Shown here: in pieces, positions 1 to 7,611 of the stretch | How positions within the stretch are numbered: position 1 is the first letter of the stretch | How the letters are laid out: each line of letters opens with the position of its first letter | DNA from: Lachnospiraceae bacterium | GTDB taxonomy: Bacteria; Bacillota; Clostridia; Lachnospirales; Lachnospiraceae | DNA length: 31,934 bases | Assembly: GCA_900763175.1 (NCBI GenBank) | Contig: CAAFJI010000232.1 | Span: 1 to 31,934, forward strand | Direction: 5' to 3' | Translations under genes and position numbers: made by a program | Notes under the pieces: generated by a model | The model's input: only the letters and a program-made list of their open reading frames with translations | Told to the model about the DNA's origin: nothing | The model's database searches: none

Positions 1-53
1 AGGTTCATCAGTCGTAGTGGAGCTTGATTCGTTTTATTTTGGAGGATTTATAT

Positions 54-965
54 ATGGATATCAATCTTGAATTATACAAATGCTTTTACTACGTTGCCAC
101 CACCTTAAGCTTCTCTGAAGCCTCCCGCCAGCTGTTCATTTCCCAGTCTGCAGTAAGCCAGGGAATCAAGACTCTGGAAAAAAAGCTGGGACGGGAACTG
201 TTTTTCCGAAGCACCAAGAAGGTTTCCCTTACCCCAGAGGGAGAAATACTTTTCCAGCATGTGAAACCAGCCCTGGAAATGCTTTCCCAGGGAGAGGCAC
301 AGCTTCTTGAGGAAGACAGACTTCAGGGGCAGCTGCGGATCGGGGCAAGCGATACCATCTGCCGGTACTTTCTGATTGACTACCTGAAGCGCTTTCATCA
401 GGATTATCCTGGAGTGCGGATCAAGGTCACAAACAGCACCTCCATGGGCTGCGTGGAGCTTCTGGAAAACCGGCAGGTGGATCTGATCGTAAGCAATCTT
501 CCCAATTCCCGGCTTACCGCACACACAAAAGTACAGGTGGTAAAAGAATTTCGGGATATTTTTGTTGCCAATCCGGACTTCTTTCCACTTGAAGGAAAAG
601 CCCTGGAAATAAAGAAGCTGATGGAGTATCCTCTTCTCACCCTTTCGTCCAAAAGCACAACAAGTGAATATCTTCATCAGTTTTTTGCATCCCACAGACA
701 GAATCTGATTCCGGAGGTTGAGCTTAACAGCAATGATCTGCTTATTGATCTGGCACGCATTGGTCTTGGAATTGCCTGTGTTCCGGATTACATGCTGAAT
801 TCTTTGCGTGGACAGGAAACCGCTCTGATAGAGGTCAGCCTGAAGCAGCAGCTTCCACCCAGACAATTAGCCCTTGTATATCACGAAAGCCTTCCTTTAT
901 CCCAGGCTGCCCAGAAGTTTTTTGACTACTTTTCACCCAAAAGCACAACAACTACTTCTTTTTAG
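54..965 (+). CDS. LysR-family transcriptional regulator
   Basis: A 303-residue LysR-type regulator. Residues about 1-62 form the winged helix-turn-helix, with the family signature around SFSEASRQLFISQSAVSQ followed by LEKKLGRELFFR. The rest is the effector-binding domain (GQLRIGASDTICRYFL, then two alpha/beta lobes). The start at 54 is chosen over an in-frame codon at 24 because GGAGG at 41-45 lies 8 nt upstream and the protein then begins in the normal LysR way. The family binds DNA as a tetramer and responds to a small ligand. It lies 76 bp upstream of a class II aldolase gene in the same direction, so that gene is a plausible target (inference). LysR genes are more often divergent from their targets, so the link is not certain. 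The ligand cannot be told from the sequence. Confidence 0.9.
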   Translation: MDINLELYKCFYYVATTLSFSEASRQLFISQSAVSQGIKTLEKKLGRELFFRSTKKVSLTPEGEILFQHVKPALEMLSQGEAQLLEEDRLQGQLRIGASDTICRYFLIDYLKRFHQDYPGVRIKVTNSTSMGCVELLENRQVDLIVSNLPNSRLTAHTKVQVVKEFRDIFVANPDFFPLEGKALEIKKLMEYPLLTLSSKSTTSEYLHQFFASHRQNLIPEVELNSNDLLIDLARIGLGIACVPDYMLNSLRGQETALIEVSLKQQLPPRQLALVYHESLPLSQAAQKFFDYFSPKSTTTTSF

Positions 966-1041
966 CATATTTTGATAGCGAAATATTACCATATCATGTA
1001 CAATGTAGATGTATAAAAAACAATGGGAGGTATTAAATTTT

Positions 1042-2130
1042 ATGGATCTTTCAACTTTGGTAAAAATGTCAAACACTTACGGAAGCAATCCAGATTACGT
1101 TCTTGCAGGCGGTGGAAATACTTCTGTCAAAGATGAAACCACACTGTATGTAAAGGGCTCCGGTACACAGCTTGCCACCATTAAGGCTGAGGAATTCGTT
1201 GAGATGAGCCGCGCCCGTCTCAATGAGATCATGAAAACAGAATATCCGGGAGATGATACAGAGCGTGAAGCTGCCTATCTTGCAGATGTAATGGCTGCAG
1301 TAACCGATGCAGATAAGACCAAGCGTCCAAGCGTGGAAGCATTACTCCACAATTTATTTGCATATACCTACGTACTGCATATTCATCCTACTCTTGTAAA
1401 CGGTCTGACCTGTGGAAAAGGTGCAAAGGCACTTTCCGAGCAGCTTCTTGGAAAAGAGGTTCTCTGGATTGACATCTGTAAGCCAGGGTACACACTTGCA
1501 CGTATCTGTTATGAGAAAATGAACGCCTACAAAGAAGAATTCGGAAAAGATGTTCAGGTTCTTCTGCTTCAGAATCATGGTATTTTCGTTGCTGCTAATA
1601 CCGTAGAAGAAATTGGTGTTTTATTTGATGGCGTGATTTCCAAGCTTGAAAAGCAGGTAAAACGAACCGCTGACGTAAGCGATGCTGTAACACCTGAGAA
1701 AGAGGCAGCTGCACAGAAGCTTTCCCAGCTGCTTGGACATTCTGTAGAGGTTGTACCGGCTGCTGAAGCAGATAATTTTGTAAAAAATAAAGAAGCTGCC
1801 GCACCGCTTCTGAAACCATTCACCCCTGATCACATTGTATATTGCGGTCCATATCCTTTATTTGTTGAGAACATTGACCAGGCGAAAGAAGCACTGGATG
1901 CATTTATGACTGAGAACGATAAAGAGCCAAGACTGATTCTGGTTCAGGGCGTTGGTGCATTTATTATGGAAGATGACAAGGGGAAAGCTGCCAAGGCCCA
2001 GCTTCTTGCTAAGGATGCCATCAAGCTTGCTGTCTATACAGAAAGCTTCGGCGGTCCGCTTCAGATGACAGATGAGATCACTTATTTCATTACCCATTGG
2101 GAAGCAGAGGCTTACCGCAGTAAGAAATAA
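1042..2130 (+). CDS. Class II aldolase/adducin-family protein (stand-alone aldolase domain)
   Basis: A 362-residue protein resembling the N-terminal aldolase half of bifunctional rhamnulose-1-phosphate aldolase/dehydrogenases, without the dehydrogenase half. The early GGGNTSVK motif (residues 23-30), the HIHP pair (H112, H114) and QNHG (H178) are the phosphate-binding and zinc-ligand positions of the class II aldolase fold. The C-terminal part (about 240-362) is a conserved extension ending in ITHWEAEAYRSKK. The start at 1042 follows GGGAGG at 1024-1029; an upstream in-frame codon at 1009 would place that site inside the gene. Expected chemistry is a metal-dependent retro-aldol or epimerase reaction on a sugar phosphate, but the substrate cannot be assigned. 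It ends in a strong terminator shared with mrp. Confidence 0.85.
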   Translation: MDLSTLVKMSNTYGSNPDYVLAGGGNTSVKDETTLYVKGSGTQLATIKAEEFVEMSRARLNEIMKTEYPGDDTEREAAYLADVMAAVTDADKTKRPSVEALLHNLFAYTYVLHIHPTLVNGLTCGKGAKALSEQLLGKEVLWIDICKPGYTLARICYEKMNAYKEEFGKDVQVLLLQNHGIFVAANTVEEIGVLFDGVISKLEKQVKRTADVSDAVTPEKEAAAQKLSQLLGHSVEVVPAAEADNFVKNKEAAAPLLKPFTPDHIVYCGPYPLFVENIDQAKEALDAFMTENDKEPRLILVQGVGAFIMEDDKGKAAKAQLLAKDAIKLAVYTESFGGPLQMTDEITYFITHWEAEAYRSKK

Positions 2131-2138
2131 AGAAAAGA

Positions 2139-2195
2139 AAAAGATTCTGGTAAAAACAGGATGTTACAATCTTGTTTTTACACAGAATCTTTTTT
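2139..2195. terminator. Bidirectional intrinsic terminator between aldolase and mrp
   Basis: A long dyad (AAAGATTCTG near 2140 with CAGAATCTTT near 2183, inner arms TAAAAACA and its complement around 2151 and 2174) is flanked by A-rich sequence on the left and a T run on the right. It can therefore end transcription of the aldolase gene on + and of csoR-mrp on -. Confidence 0.85.
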
Positions 2196-2245
2196 GTAAA
2201 ATATGCGCCACGATTTGTGTGATTTTCTATAGTGCTCTCAGCCCA

Positions 2246-3076
2246 TTACTGTGGCATGACCCCATCTGCTGCCTCAATATACGGATTATCGATCTCATCA
2301 AAAGCACCTTCATCCACTTTGGCTGCATAAGCCGGGTCGATCGGCATTTTGCCAAGAACCGGAACATTCAGGGAGGCGGCAATCTCATCGATATGGCTCT
2401 CGCCGAATACTTTCAGTTCCTTGCCGCAGTCTGGACATTTCACATAACTGTAGTTCTCTACAAGGCCGAGAACTGGAACGTGCATCATTCCTGCCATGTT
2501 GTATGCCTTCTTCACGATCATGCTTACCAGATCCTGAGGAGAGGTTACGATGACGATTCCCTCAATCGGAAGAGACTGGAATACAGTCAGGGGAACGTCA
2601 CCTGTTCCTGGAGGCATATCTACGAAAAGGTAATCTACATCTCCCCAGATAACATCTGTCCAGAACTGCTTTACCATATTTCCAAGGATTGGTCCGCGCC
2701 AGATAACCGGGGTATCCTCTGTTGGAAGAAGCAGGTTGATGGACATTACTTTAATGCCATTTTTCGTCTCCATGGGGAAAATTCCGCTGTCATTTGCCTG
2801 TGCGGCCCCTTTCAGGCCATACATTTTCGGGATGGACGGACCTGTAATGTCTGCGTCCAGGATTCCCACCCGGTAGCCTTTCTTTGCCATTCTGTTTGCA
2901 AGGGAAGCGGTTACGAAGGATTTTCCAACTCCGCCCTTACCACTTACCACTCCGATTACGTGCTTCACATTGGAAGACGCATTCATTGCAGCCTGCATAC
3001 TCTGTGGATTCTTCTTGCTGGCACAGCCTTCACAGCTTGATTTGTCGCAGGTCTTGCTGTCACATTCTTTTGCCAT
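2246..3076 (-). CDS. mrp: Mrp/NBP35-type iron-sulfur cluster carrier P-loop ATPase
   Basis: A 276-residue Mrp/ApbC-family ATPase, a cytosolic scaffold or carrier for [4Fe-4S] clusters. It has an N-terminal cysteine group (C5, C10, C15, C18) like the NBP35 branch. The deviant Walker A motif GKGGVGKS is at residues 46-53, with LDADITGPS after it and DMPPGTGD in the middle. A KCPDCG CxxC pair in the C-terminal half is the usual bridging-cluster site. The N-terminal cysteines are not present in every bacterial Mrp. It lies 44 bp downstream of a CsoR-like sensor gene on the same strand, so the two are probably one operon (inference). It ends at a terminator shared with the convergent aldolase gene. 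Confidence 0.92.
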   Translation of the reverse strand: MAKECDSKTCDKSSCEGCASKKNPQSMQAAMNASSNVKHVIGVVSGKGGVGKSFVTASLANRMAKKGYRVGILDADITGPSIPKMYGLKGAAQANDSGIFPMETKNGIKVMSINLLLPTEDTPVIWRGPILGNMVKQFWTDVIWGDVDYLFVDMPPGTGDVPLTVFQSLPIEGIVIVTSPQDLVSMIVKKAYNMAGMMHVPVLGLVENYSYVKCPDCGKELKVFGESHIDEIAASLNVPVLGKMPIDPAYAAKVDEGAFDEIDNPYIEAADGVMPQ

Positions 3077-3120
3077 TTTACATGATCTCCTTATCTATTA
3101 TATTTCCTCTGCCGCCGATA

Positions 3121-3495
3121 TCATTTCATAAAGCGGTCGATTGCACGCTCCAGCTCCTTGATCGCATCCTTATCTCCGTGCTCTACTGCATCTACGATAC
3201 AATGCTCGATATGATCCTGTAAAATAATCTTGCCTGTATTGTTGATAGCGGATTTCACAGCGGAAAGCTGGATCAGCACCTCACTGCAGTCCCTTCCATC
3301 CTCCACCATACGTTTAATAGATTCCAGGTGTCCAATAGCTCTGGAAAGGCGGTTAAGCACTGCTTTGGTCTGTGCATGGCTGTGGTGATGGCCATGCTCT
3401 TCATGAGAATGAGTGACAGTAGTACCATCTTCCAGAACATGAGTGTGAACGTGCTGTTCCTCATCATGTATGTGGTTTTCTTTGTTTTCTTCCAT
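3121..3495 (-). CDS. csoR: CsoR/FrmR-family metal-sensing repressor with histidine-rich N-terminus
   Basis: A 124-residue protein whose residues about 42-124 are the all-helical DUF156 (CsoR/RcnR/FrmR) domain. The Cu(I)-sensing triad of CsoR appears kept as C70, H95 and C99 (DC...DHIEHC). Residues 1-40 carry twelve histidines, including a GHHHSH stretch, an extension absent from classic CsoR of about 100 residues. The start at 3495 is chosen because AGGAGG (3504-3509) lies 8 nt upstream; the frame stays open for 53 further codons, but a -10 element lies inside that stretch. The family represses efflux or chaperone genes and releases DNA on metal binding. The following gene is mrp. The metal could also be nickel or zinc given the histidines, so the csoR symbol is provisional. 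Confidence 0.82.
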   Translation of the reverse strand: MEENKENHIHDEEQHVHTHVLEDGTTVTHSHEEHGHHHSHAQTKAVLNRLSRAIGHLESIKRMVEDGRDCSEVLIQLSAVKSAINNTGKIILQDHIEHCIVDAVEHGDKDAIKELERAIDRFMK

Positions 3496-3625
3496 CCTCT
3501 CATCCTCCTGTTTTTCGAAGCCGGCATAATCTGGAATGTGTTTAAAAAAGCTTTCTGTAAGGTATGTATCACAGATTACCCCAAATGCTTTTCCAAACTG
3601 TTCCCGGTGCCCAGCGTTATCTTTT

Positions 3626-3634
3626 ATTATAACA
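3626..3634 (-). promoter_or_regulatory. Extended -10 promoter for csoR-mrp
   Basis: Read on -, a perfect TATAAT (3626-3631) is preceded by TGT, an extended -10. No good -35 is seen at 17-18 nt. It would give a 5' leader of about 120 nt before the csoR start codon. No clear CsoR operator palindrome was identified. Confidence 0.5.
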
Positions 3635-3709
3635 CAGACCAGTGGTTTATGCACTATTACAAAAACAATGTATTGAAAAAGATACCTTTTTCTCCGGAAA
3701 AATTTCTTC

Positions 3710-3937
3710 TTATATTTCTGTAAAAGAGCACCTCTGCTTTATCTGGGAGGTCTGGATATCAAATAGGATCGTTCCGTCCTCCAGCACTGTTTTTTCGTAG
3801 GATACCTCTTTTCCCTGAAACTTATTCTTCACATATTCCTCCGGATCCTCAAGCTCCAGCTCCTCCACAAAAACATCCCGCATCTGATTTCTGGGACATT
3901 TATTAAAAATTTCCCAGATTACTTCATATTCTTTCAT
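3710..3937 (-). CDS. Small conserved-looking protein of unknown function
   Basis: A 75-residue acidic protein that I do not recognise. It begins MKEYEVIWEIFNKCPRNQMR, continues with an acidic stretch (VEELELEDPEEYV) and ends in beta-prone sequence containing YEKTVLEDGTILFDI. There is no signal peptide, membrane segment or CxxC motif. GGAGG sits 7 nt upstream of the ATG, which with the protein-like composition supports a real gene. It lies divergent from xpt and upstream of csoR in the same direction. The 214-bp spacer before csoR, containing its own -10, suggests separate transcription. Confidence 0.65.
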   Translation of the reverse strand: MKEYEVIWEIFNKCPRNQMRDVFVEELELEDPEEYVKNKFQGKEVSYEKTVLEDGTILFDIQTSQIKQRCSFTEI

Positions 3938-4031
3938 CGTTATACCTCCGTATTTTCCAAGTGCAGTTCATTGCTGCTATCCAAGTGCCGGCTTCTGAAC
4001 CGTAACATTTTGAGTTTTTTGTCAAAAACGA

Positions 4032-4060
4032 TTGAACTTCCTCAAATAATGTCGTATCAT
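4032..4060 (+). promoter_or_regulatory. Sigma-A promoter for xpt
   Basis: TTGAAC (4032-4037), a 17-nt spacer and TATCAT (4055-4060) form a good housekeeping promoter about 90 nt before the xpt start. The transcribed leader of about 80 nt shows no purine-riboswitch core. Confidence 0.7.
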
Positions 4061-4148
4061 AAAAATATTAAAAACAATGTCAAGGACAAAAGACCCTTTT
4101 TTCCTTCCATTACCAAATTAATCGAACAATGTGAAAAGGAGATTTGCC

Positions 4149-4721
4149 ATGCAGCTTTTAAAGGACCGTATCTTAAAAGATGGTGTTGTCAAACCAGGTA
4201 ATATATTAAAGGTGGATAGCTTTCTGAACCACCAGATGGACATTGACCTGATCAACGAGATTGGAAAAGAGTTCAAAGCCCGTTTTGCCGACTGTCCTAT
4301 CACCAAAATCCTCACGATCGAGGCTTCTGGTATTGGAATTGCCTGTATTGCAGCCCAGTACTTCCACGTTCCGGTAGTATTTGCCAAGAAATCCCAGAGT
4401 GTAAACCTTGATGGTGAAGTTTACTGCACCAAGATTGAATCCTTCACCCATAAGAAGGTCTATGATGTTATCCTCTCCAAGAAGTTCCTTGGACCTGAGG
4501 ATCATGTCCTTCTCATTGACGATTTCCTTGCCAATGGCTGTGCACTTCTTGGACTGATCGAGATTGTCAGAGAGTCTGGTGCTACACTGGAGGGTGCAGG
4601 TATTGTTATCGAAAAAGGATTCCAGCAGGGTGGACAGAAGATCCGTGACATGGGCATTCGCCTGGAGTCTCTTGCCATTGTAGATTCCATGACAGATCAT
4701 TCTCTTACCTTCCGTGAATGA
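4149..4721 (+). CDS. xpt: Xanthine phosphoribosyltransferase
   Basis: A 190-residue type I phosphoribosyltransferase that converts xanthine plus PRPP to XMP in purine salvage. The PRPP-binding loop is the VLLIDDFLANG stretch in the C-terminal half, and the N-terminal MQLLKDRILKDG and KVDSFLNHQMD segments are typical of Xpt. The start at 4149 is used because AAGGAG (4136-4141) precedes it correctly and the length then matches Bacillus Xpt (about 194); an in-frame codon at 4131 is rejected. It is monocistronic, with its own promoter and terminator. In many Firmicutes xpt is followed by pbuX; no permease follows here. Confidence 0.93.
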   Translation: MQLLKDRILKDGVVKPGNILKVDSFLNHQMDIDLINEIGKEFKARFADCPITKILTIEASGIGIACIAAQYFHVPVVFAKKSQSVNLDGEVYCTKIESFTHKKVYDVILSKKFLGPEDHVLLIDDFLANGCALLGLIEIVRESGATLEGAGIVIEKGFQQGGQKIRDMGIRLESLAIVDSMTDHSLTFRE

Positions 4722-4747
4722 TCCATACAGCAAAAATAATATATTTC

Positions 4748-4785
4748 AGGCTGTCTTCCCCCAAAAGGAAAGACAGCCTTTTCAT
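4748..4785 (+). terminator. Intrinsic terminator of xpt
   Basis: AGGCTGTCTT (4748-4757) pairs with its complement AAGACAGCCT (4770-4779), with a short loop and TTTTCATTT following. On the - strand no T run follows, so action against the convergent lipoprotein gene is less likely. Confidence 0.85.
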
Positions 4786-4861
4786 TTATGCCGACAATGT
4801 GTTCCTGTAGCCGCTTATAAAATGGATTTTTCACAGTCCGTACCGCCGGCAGGGCAAAGTG

Positions 4862-6232
4862 TCATGCCGCCGCCTCTTCCTTATCTCCCACTTCCGGCAC
4901 CTCTTCTGTGGTAATCTCCGGTCCGGGAGTGCCAGAAGGAGCTTTGGTTGCTTCCGGTGTCAGGGAAGCCTGTGGGGTTGGGCTGACTTCCTCCGGTGCA
5001 GGAGTAGGTGTCGCTTCCGGAGCGATCATCTCTGCCTGATAGAATCCATTATCCACAAGGATCTGATAATTGTCCTTATCAATGATTTTCCCATCACAGG
5101 TAACCGTTCCGATCAGCTTCTTACCATTGTCATACTGAGAATAATTGCTTACCTCCACATCATCTCCCTTCAGATAGGTGGTGACAAAGGTAATGCAGGC
5201 TTCCGCAAGATCTCTTCTATCCATCATCATGGTAAATCCAAGTTTTCCCTCTGCTACGCTCTTTACTGCGTCTGCATCAGCACCACAGCCGGTAATCAGT
5301 GGCCAGCTCTCATCTTCCGGAGAAATCTCCTCTTTCTCCAGTTCCTCCAGCACTGCCATTGCATAGGCATCAGAAGCAGTACAGATAATATCCGGAGTTT
5401 TCTCCTGTAGATAAAATTCCTCTGTAATATCCTGAAAAGCTTTCACTGCTGTATCCGGATTTTCATCCATAATAGCATTTTCATCAAAGGTAAGCTTCTG
5501 GGAACGGCAGATCAAGGTTCCATCATCCAAATACTCCTGCAGGGCCTCCAGGATTCCATTATAGAAAAACAGGGCAGCTTCGTCATCCGGAGAACCCATA
5601 AAAAACTCAATGGTACGGGATTCCTTTGCCTCACGGACCTTATCCAGCTCCGCCTGCTTCACAATATTTTTTCCAATTTCTTTTCCCACTGCACGGGTAT
5701 TAAAGGAAATAAAATACTTAATCTTGTCCGTGTCCATGATCAGATTGTCATAGGCAAATACGGGAATGGACTGCTTTGAAACCTCTTCCAGAACATCTCC
5801 TAATGAATATGGATCTACTGGTGAAAGAATCAGCGCCTTTAATTTTTCCTCTCCAAGAAGCTCCCGGATCTGACTTATCTGTGTATCTGCATCCTCATCG
5901 GCAAAGTAAAGAGCAGCTTCATAGCCAGCCTCTTCCAGCCTTTCTTTCAGCTCTGTACGCTCCAGGGTGCTGTTGATGTCAGTGCCCTCCTCAGGAAGCA
6001 GCACTCCCACCTTGTCCAGTACCTGCTCCTCTTCCTGTTTTTCCTCGTCAGAATCCCCCTTGGTATCCTTGCTGTCTGATTTTTTCTCGTCTTCTACAGT
6101 GTCTCCTGTTCCCTCTTTTTCTGTTTCCACACTTTCCTTGGCAGCCTGTGTAGCTTCATTTTTGCCACATCCGCTAAGTAGAGCACTGCAGATCATAAAT
6201 CCTGTGAGAAGTCCGGCAATTTGTTTTTTCAT
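4862..6232 (-). CDS. Sugar-binding-type substrate-binding lipoprotein
   Basis: A 456-residue secreted lipoprotein. Residues 1-21 are a signal peptide ending in the lipobox LSGC (lipidated C22). An acidic, Lys/Glu-rich linker covers about 25-70. The periplasmic-binding-protein type 1 (xylose/ribose-like) fold follows, with LILSPVDPYSLGDVL and PVFAYDNLIMDTD matching the family and a conserved TGCGADADAVKSVAEGKLG late in the domain. The last 55 or so residues are a Pro/Thr/Glu-rich low-complexity tail. It is the last gene of the murT-gatD operon, 13 nt after a WYL-type regulator gene, and no ABC permease or ATPase is nearby. It may serve as an extracytoplasmic sugar sensor rather than a transporter part (inference). 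Confidence 0.85.
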   Translation of the reverse strand: MKKQIAGLLTGFMICSALLSGCGKNEATQAAKESVETEKEGTGDTVEDEKKSDSKDTKGDSDEEKQEEEQVLDKVGVLLPEEGTDINSTLERTELKERLEEAGYEAALYFADEDADTQISQIRELLGEEKLKALILSPVDPYSLGDVLEEVSKQSIPVFAYDNLIMDTDKIKYFISFNTRAVGKEIGKNIVKQAELDKVREAKESRTIEFFMGSPDDEAALFFYNGILEALQEYLDDGTLICRSQKLTFDENAIMDENPDTAVKAFQDITEEFYLQEKTPDIICTASDAYAMAVLEELEKEEISPEDESWPLITGCGADADAVKSVAEGKLGFTMMMDRRDLAEACITFVTTYLKGDDVEVSNYSQYDNGKKLIGTVTCDGKIIDKDNYQILVDNGFYQAEMIAPEATPTPAPEEVSPTPQASLTPEATKAPSGTPGPEITTEEVPEVGDKEEAAA

Positions 6233-6245
6233 ACAAAGCTCCTTT

Positions 6246-6875
6246 CTATTTATATTCCTTCAAGATTCCCTTCAGATAGTCACGGTAGGCCTGTACTGCC
6301 TTTTTGGGCTTTGCAAGAACCACAGCCCGGCCCATGCTGGCAAGCCATCCGAAGAACTCTGGTGTTTCTTCAGCCTGCACAACAGCAACAAAAGAGCCAT
6401 CCTCCTTCTCTTTGTACTGTCCGTACTCTCCCAAAGCCTCCATAACAGCTTCCTTCTTCCTGCTGTCACATACCAGCTTCAAGGGCTTGTCATCCTCAGA
6501 AACAGCCGCCGTTATCAGCCATGGATATGCTTTTGCTTCTGTGCTCCTGTTTTCTTCCACAGGAGCTTCTTCCTGAATGGCAATATTTCCTGTCTCATTT
6601 ACAGAAAATTCCATCTGATGTTCCTTCTCTGCTCTTCTGGTATTTTCTCCGGCAAGATAATATCCCCCCGGCTTTCCTCGCCGGAAACGGATATCCATTC
6701 CAAAGCCTCTTAATACTTCCATATCATCGTAAATGCTCTTGCGTTCTGCCTTTATCCCACATTGCATAAGCTGGCTTAAAATATCCTGCATGGAACAGGT
6801 ATGCTTCTCGTCTGTAGCCAGAAGGATTTTTTCGAGATAAAGGATTTTTCCTTTTTGATTAACTGATTTTGCCAT
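6246..6875 (-). CDS. Short WYL-type transcriptional regulator
   Basis: A 209-residue protein with an HTH_11-like winged helix in residues about 1-75 (ILSQLMQCGIKAERKSIYDDMEVLRGFGMDI, then an RFRRGKPGGYYL wing). Its C-terminal part (about 120-209) resembles the end of a WYL/WCX regulator (LVCDSRKKEAVME, FVAVVQAEETPEFFGWLASMG, YRDYLKGILKEYK). Typical WYL regulators are 300 residues or more; here most of the central ligand-binding WYL domain appears reduced to a Glu-rich linker and a PWLITAAV strand. The gene lies 10 nt after gatD and 13 nt before the lipoprotein gene, so it is embedded in the operon. It may control the operon or the lipoprotein (inference). The ligand is unknown. Confidence 0.75.
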   Translation of the reverse strand: MAKSVNQKGKILYLEKILLATDEKHTCSMQDILSQLMQCGIKAERKSIYDDMEVLRGFGMDIRFRRGKPGGYYLAGENTRRAEKEHQMEFSVNETGNIAIQEEAPVEENRSTEAKAYPWLITAAVSEDDKPLKLVCDSRKKEAVMEALGEYGQYKEKEDGSFVAVVQAEETPEFFGWLASMGRAVVLAKPKKAVQAYRDYLKGILKEYK

Positions 6876-6885
6876 ATCGTTCCCC

Positions 6886-7611
6886 TTAGTTTTCCTTTAC
6901 AAATCTGTGGTATATATAGTCATTTGCTTCTTTCTCTTCTGTATCATCAAGTGGTGCAAGCTCTGTTTTTTCACCGTACTTCTTCTCCAGGGCATGGGCG
7001 ATCAGCCAGTCAGCGAGCTGTGGATTCTTGGGAAGTAACGGACCGTGAAGATAGGTTCCGATAACGTTCTTATACACAACTCCCTCGTAACCTGTTTTTC
7101 CATCATTTCCAGAGCCATACAGAACCCTTCCAAGAGGTTTGCAGTTATTAATGCAGGTTCTTCCTCCATGGTTCTCAAAGCCTACAACTGGCATATCAAA
7201 AAGCTCGCTTTTCAACACAATATTACTAATGAGGCGTCCCTCGCCCTGTTCCGTATAAAGATCCACCAGATCCAGACCAGTGATCGTTCCCTGATCTGTT
7301 TTATAATATTTTCCAAGGAGCTGGTAACCGCCGCAGATGGCAATGACCACGCCGCCATCTTCCACATATTTCTTGAAATCCGGCTGTATCTCCTTTAATT
7401 TCTCACATACAAGCATCTGCTCTCTGTCAGAGCCTCCGCCTAACAGGACAATGTCAAGCCTGGAAAAGTCTATTTTATCTCCCAGCTCAAAAGCAATGGT
7501 TTCTACCTCTATGCCTCGCCATTGACAGCGGCGCATCAGGCACTGAATGTTTCCTCTGTCTCCATAAAGATTGAGAAGATCCGGATAGAGATGTCCGATC
7601 GTTATTTTCAT
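6886..7611 (-). CDS. gatD: Lipid II isoglutaminyl synthase, glutaminase subunit GatD
   Basis: A 241-residue CobB/CobQ-like class I glutamine amidotransferase. It hydrolyses glutamine and passes ammonia to MurT, which amidates the alpha-carboxyl of D-Glu in the lipid II stem peptide. The nucleophile C93 lies in AICGGYQLLG and the catalytic H189 in TYLHGPLLP, the same positions as C94 and H189 of Staphylococcus aureus GatD. R126 in GEGRLISN corresponds to the conserved substrate arginine. The ATG overlaps the murT stop as ATGA, which suggests translational coupling and a 1:1 complex. It acts at the cytoplasmic face of the membrane. Confidence 0.95.
   Translation of the reverse strand: MKITIGHLYPDLLNLYGDRGNIQCLMRRCQWRGIEVETIAFELGDKIDFSRLDIVLLGGGSDREQMLVCEKLKEIQPDFKKYVEDGGVVIAICGGYQLLGKYYKTDQGTITGLDLVDLYTEQGEGRLISNIVLKSELFDMPVVGFENHGGRTCINNCKPLGRVLYGSGNDGKTGYEGVVYKNVIGTYLHGPLLPKNPQLADWLIAHALEKKYGEKTELAPLDDTEEKEANDYIYHRFVKEN

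Noticed and set aside
105..866. Open frame of 253 codons on the - strand opposite the LysR gene
   Set aside because: It is a shadow of the LysR gene with no ribosome-binding site or recognisable domain.
966..1041. Promoter in the LysR-aldolase spacer
   Set aside because: TTGATA and TACAAT are present but 21 nt apart; other combinations are worse, so I could not support a call.
2072..3040. Long open frame of 322 codons on the + strand
   Set aside because: It is antisense to the well-recognised mrp gene, has cysteine/histidine-rich, non-protein-like composition and no ribosome-binding site.
3496..3654. N-terminal extension of the CsoR-like protein
   Set aside because: The frame stays open for 53 codons, but the extension contains a perfect -10 element, has no ribosome-binding site and does not fit the family; AGGAGG supports the start at 3495.
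4010..4030. TTGACA on - near 4020 as promoter of the 75-residue gene
   Set aside because: No -10 element is found at 16-18 nt, so the box alone is not enough.
3938..4148. Purine riboswitch upstream of xpt
   Set aside because: Xpt genes often have one, but neither the conserved junction bases nor the two loop-paired hairpins are visible between the promoter and the start codon.
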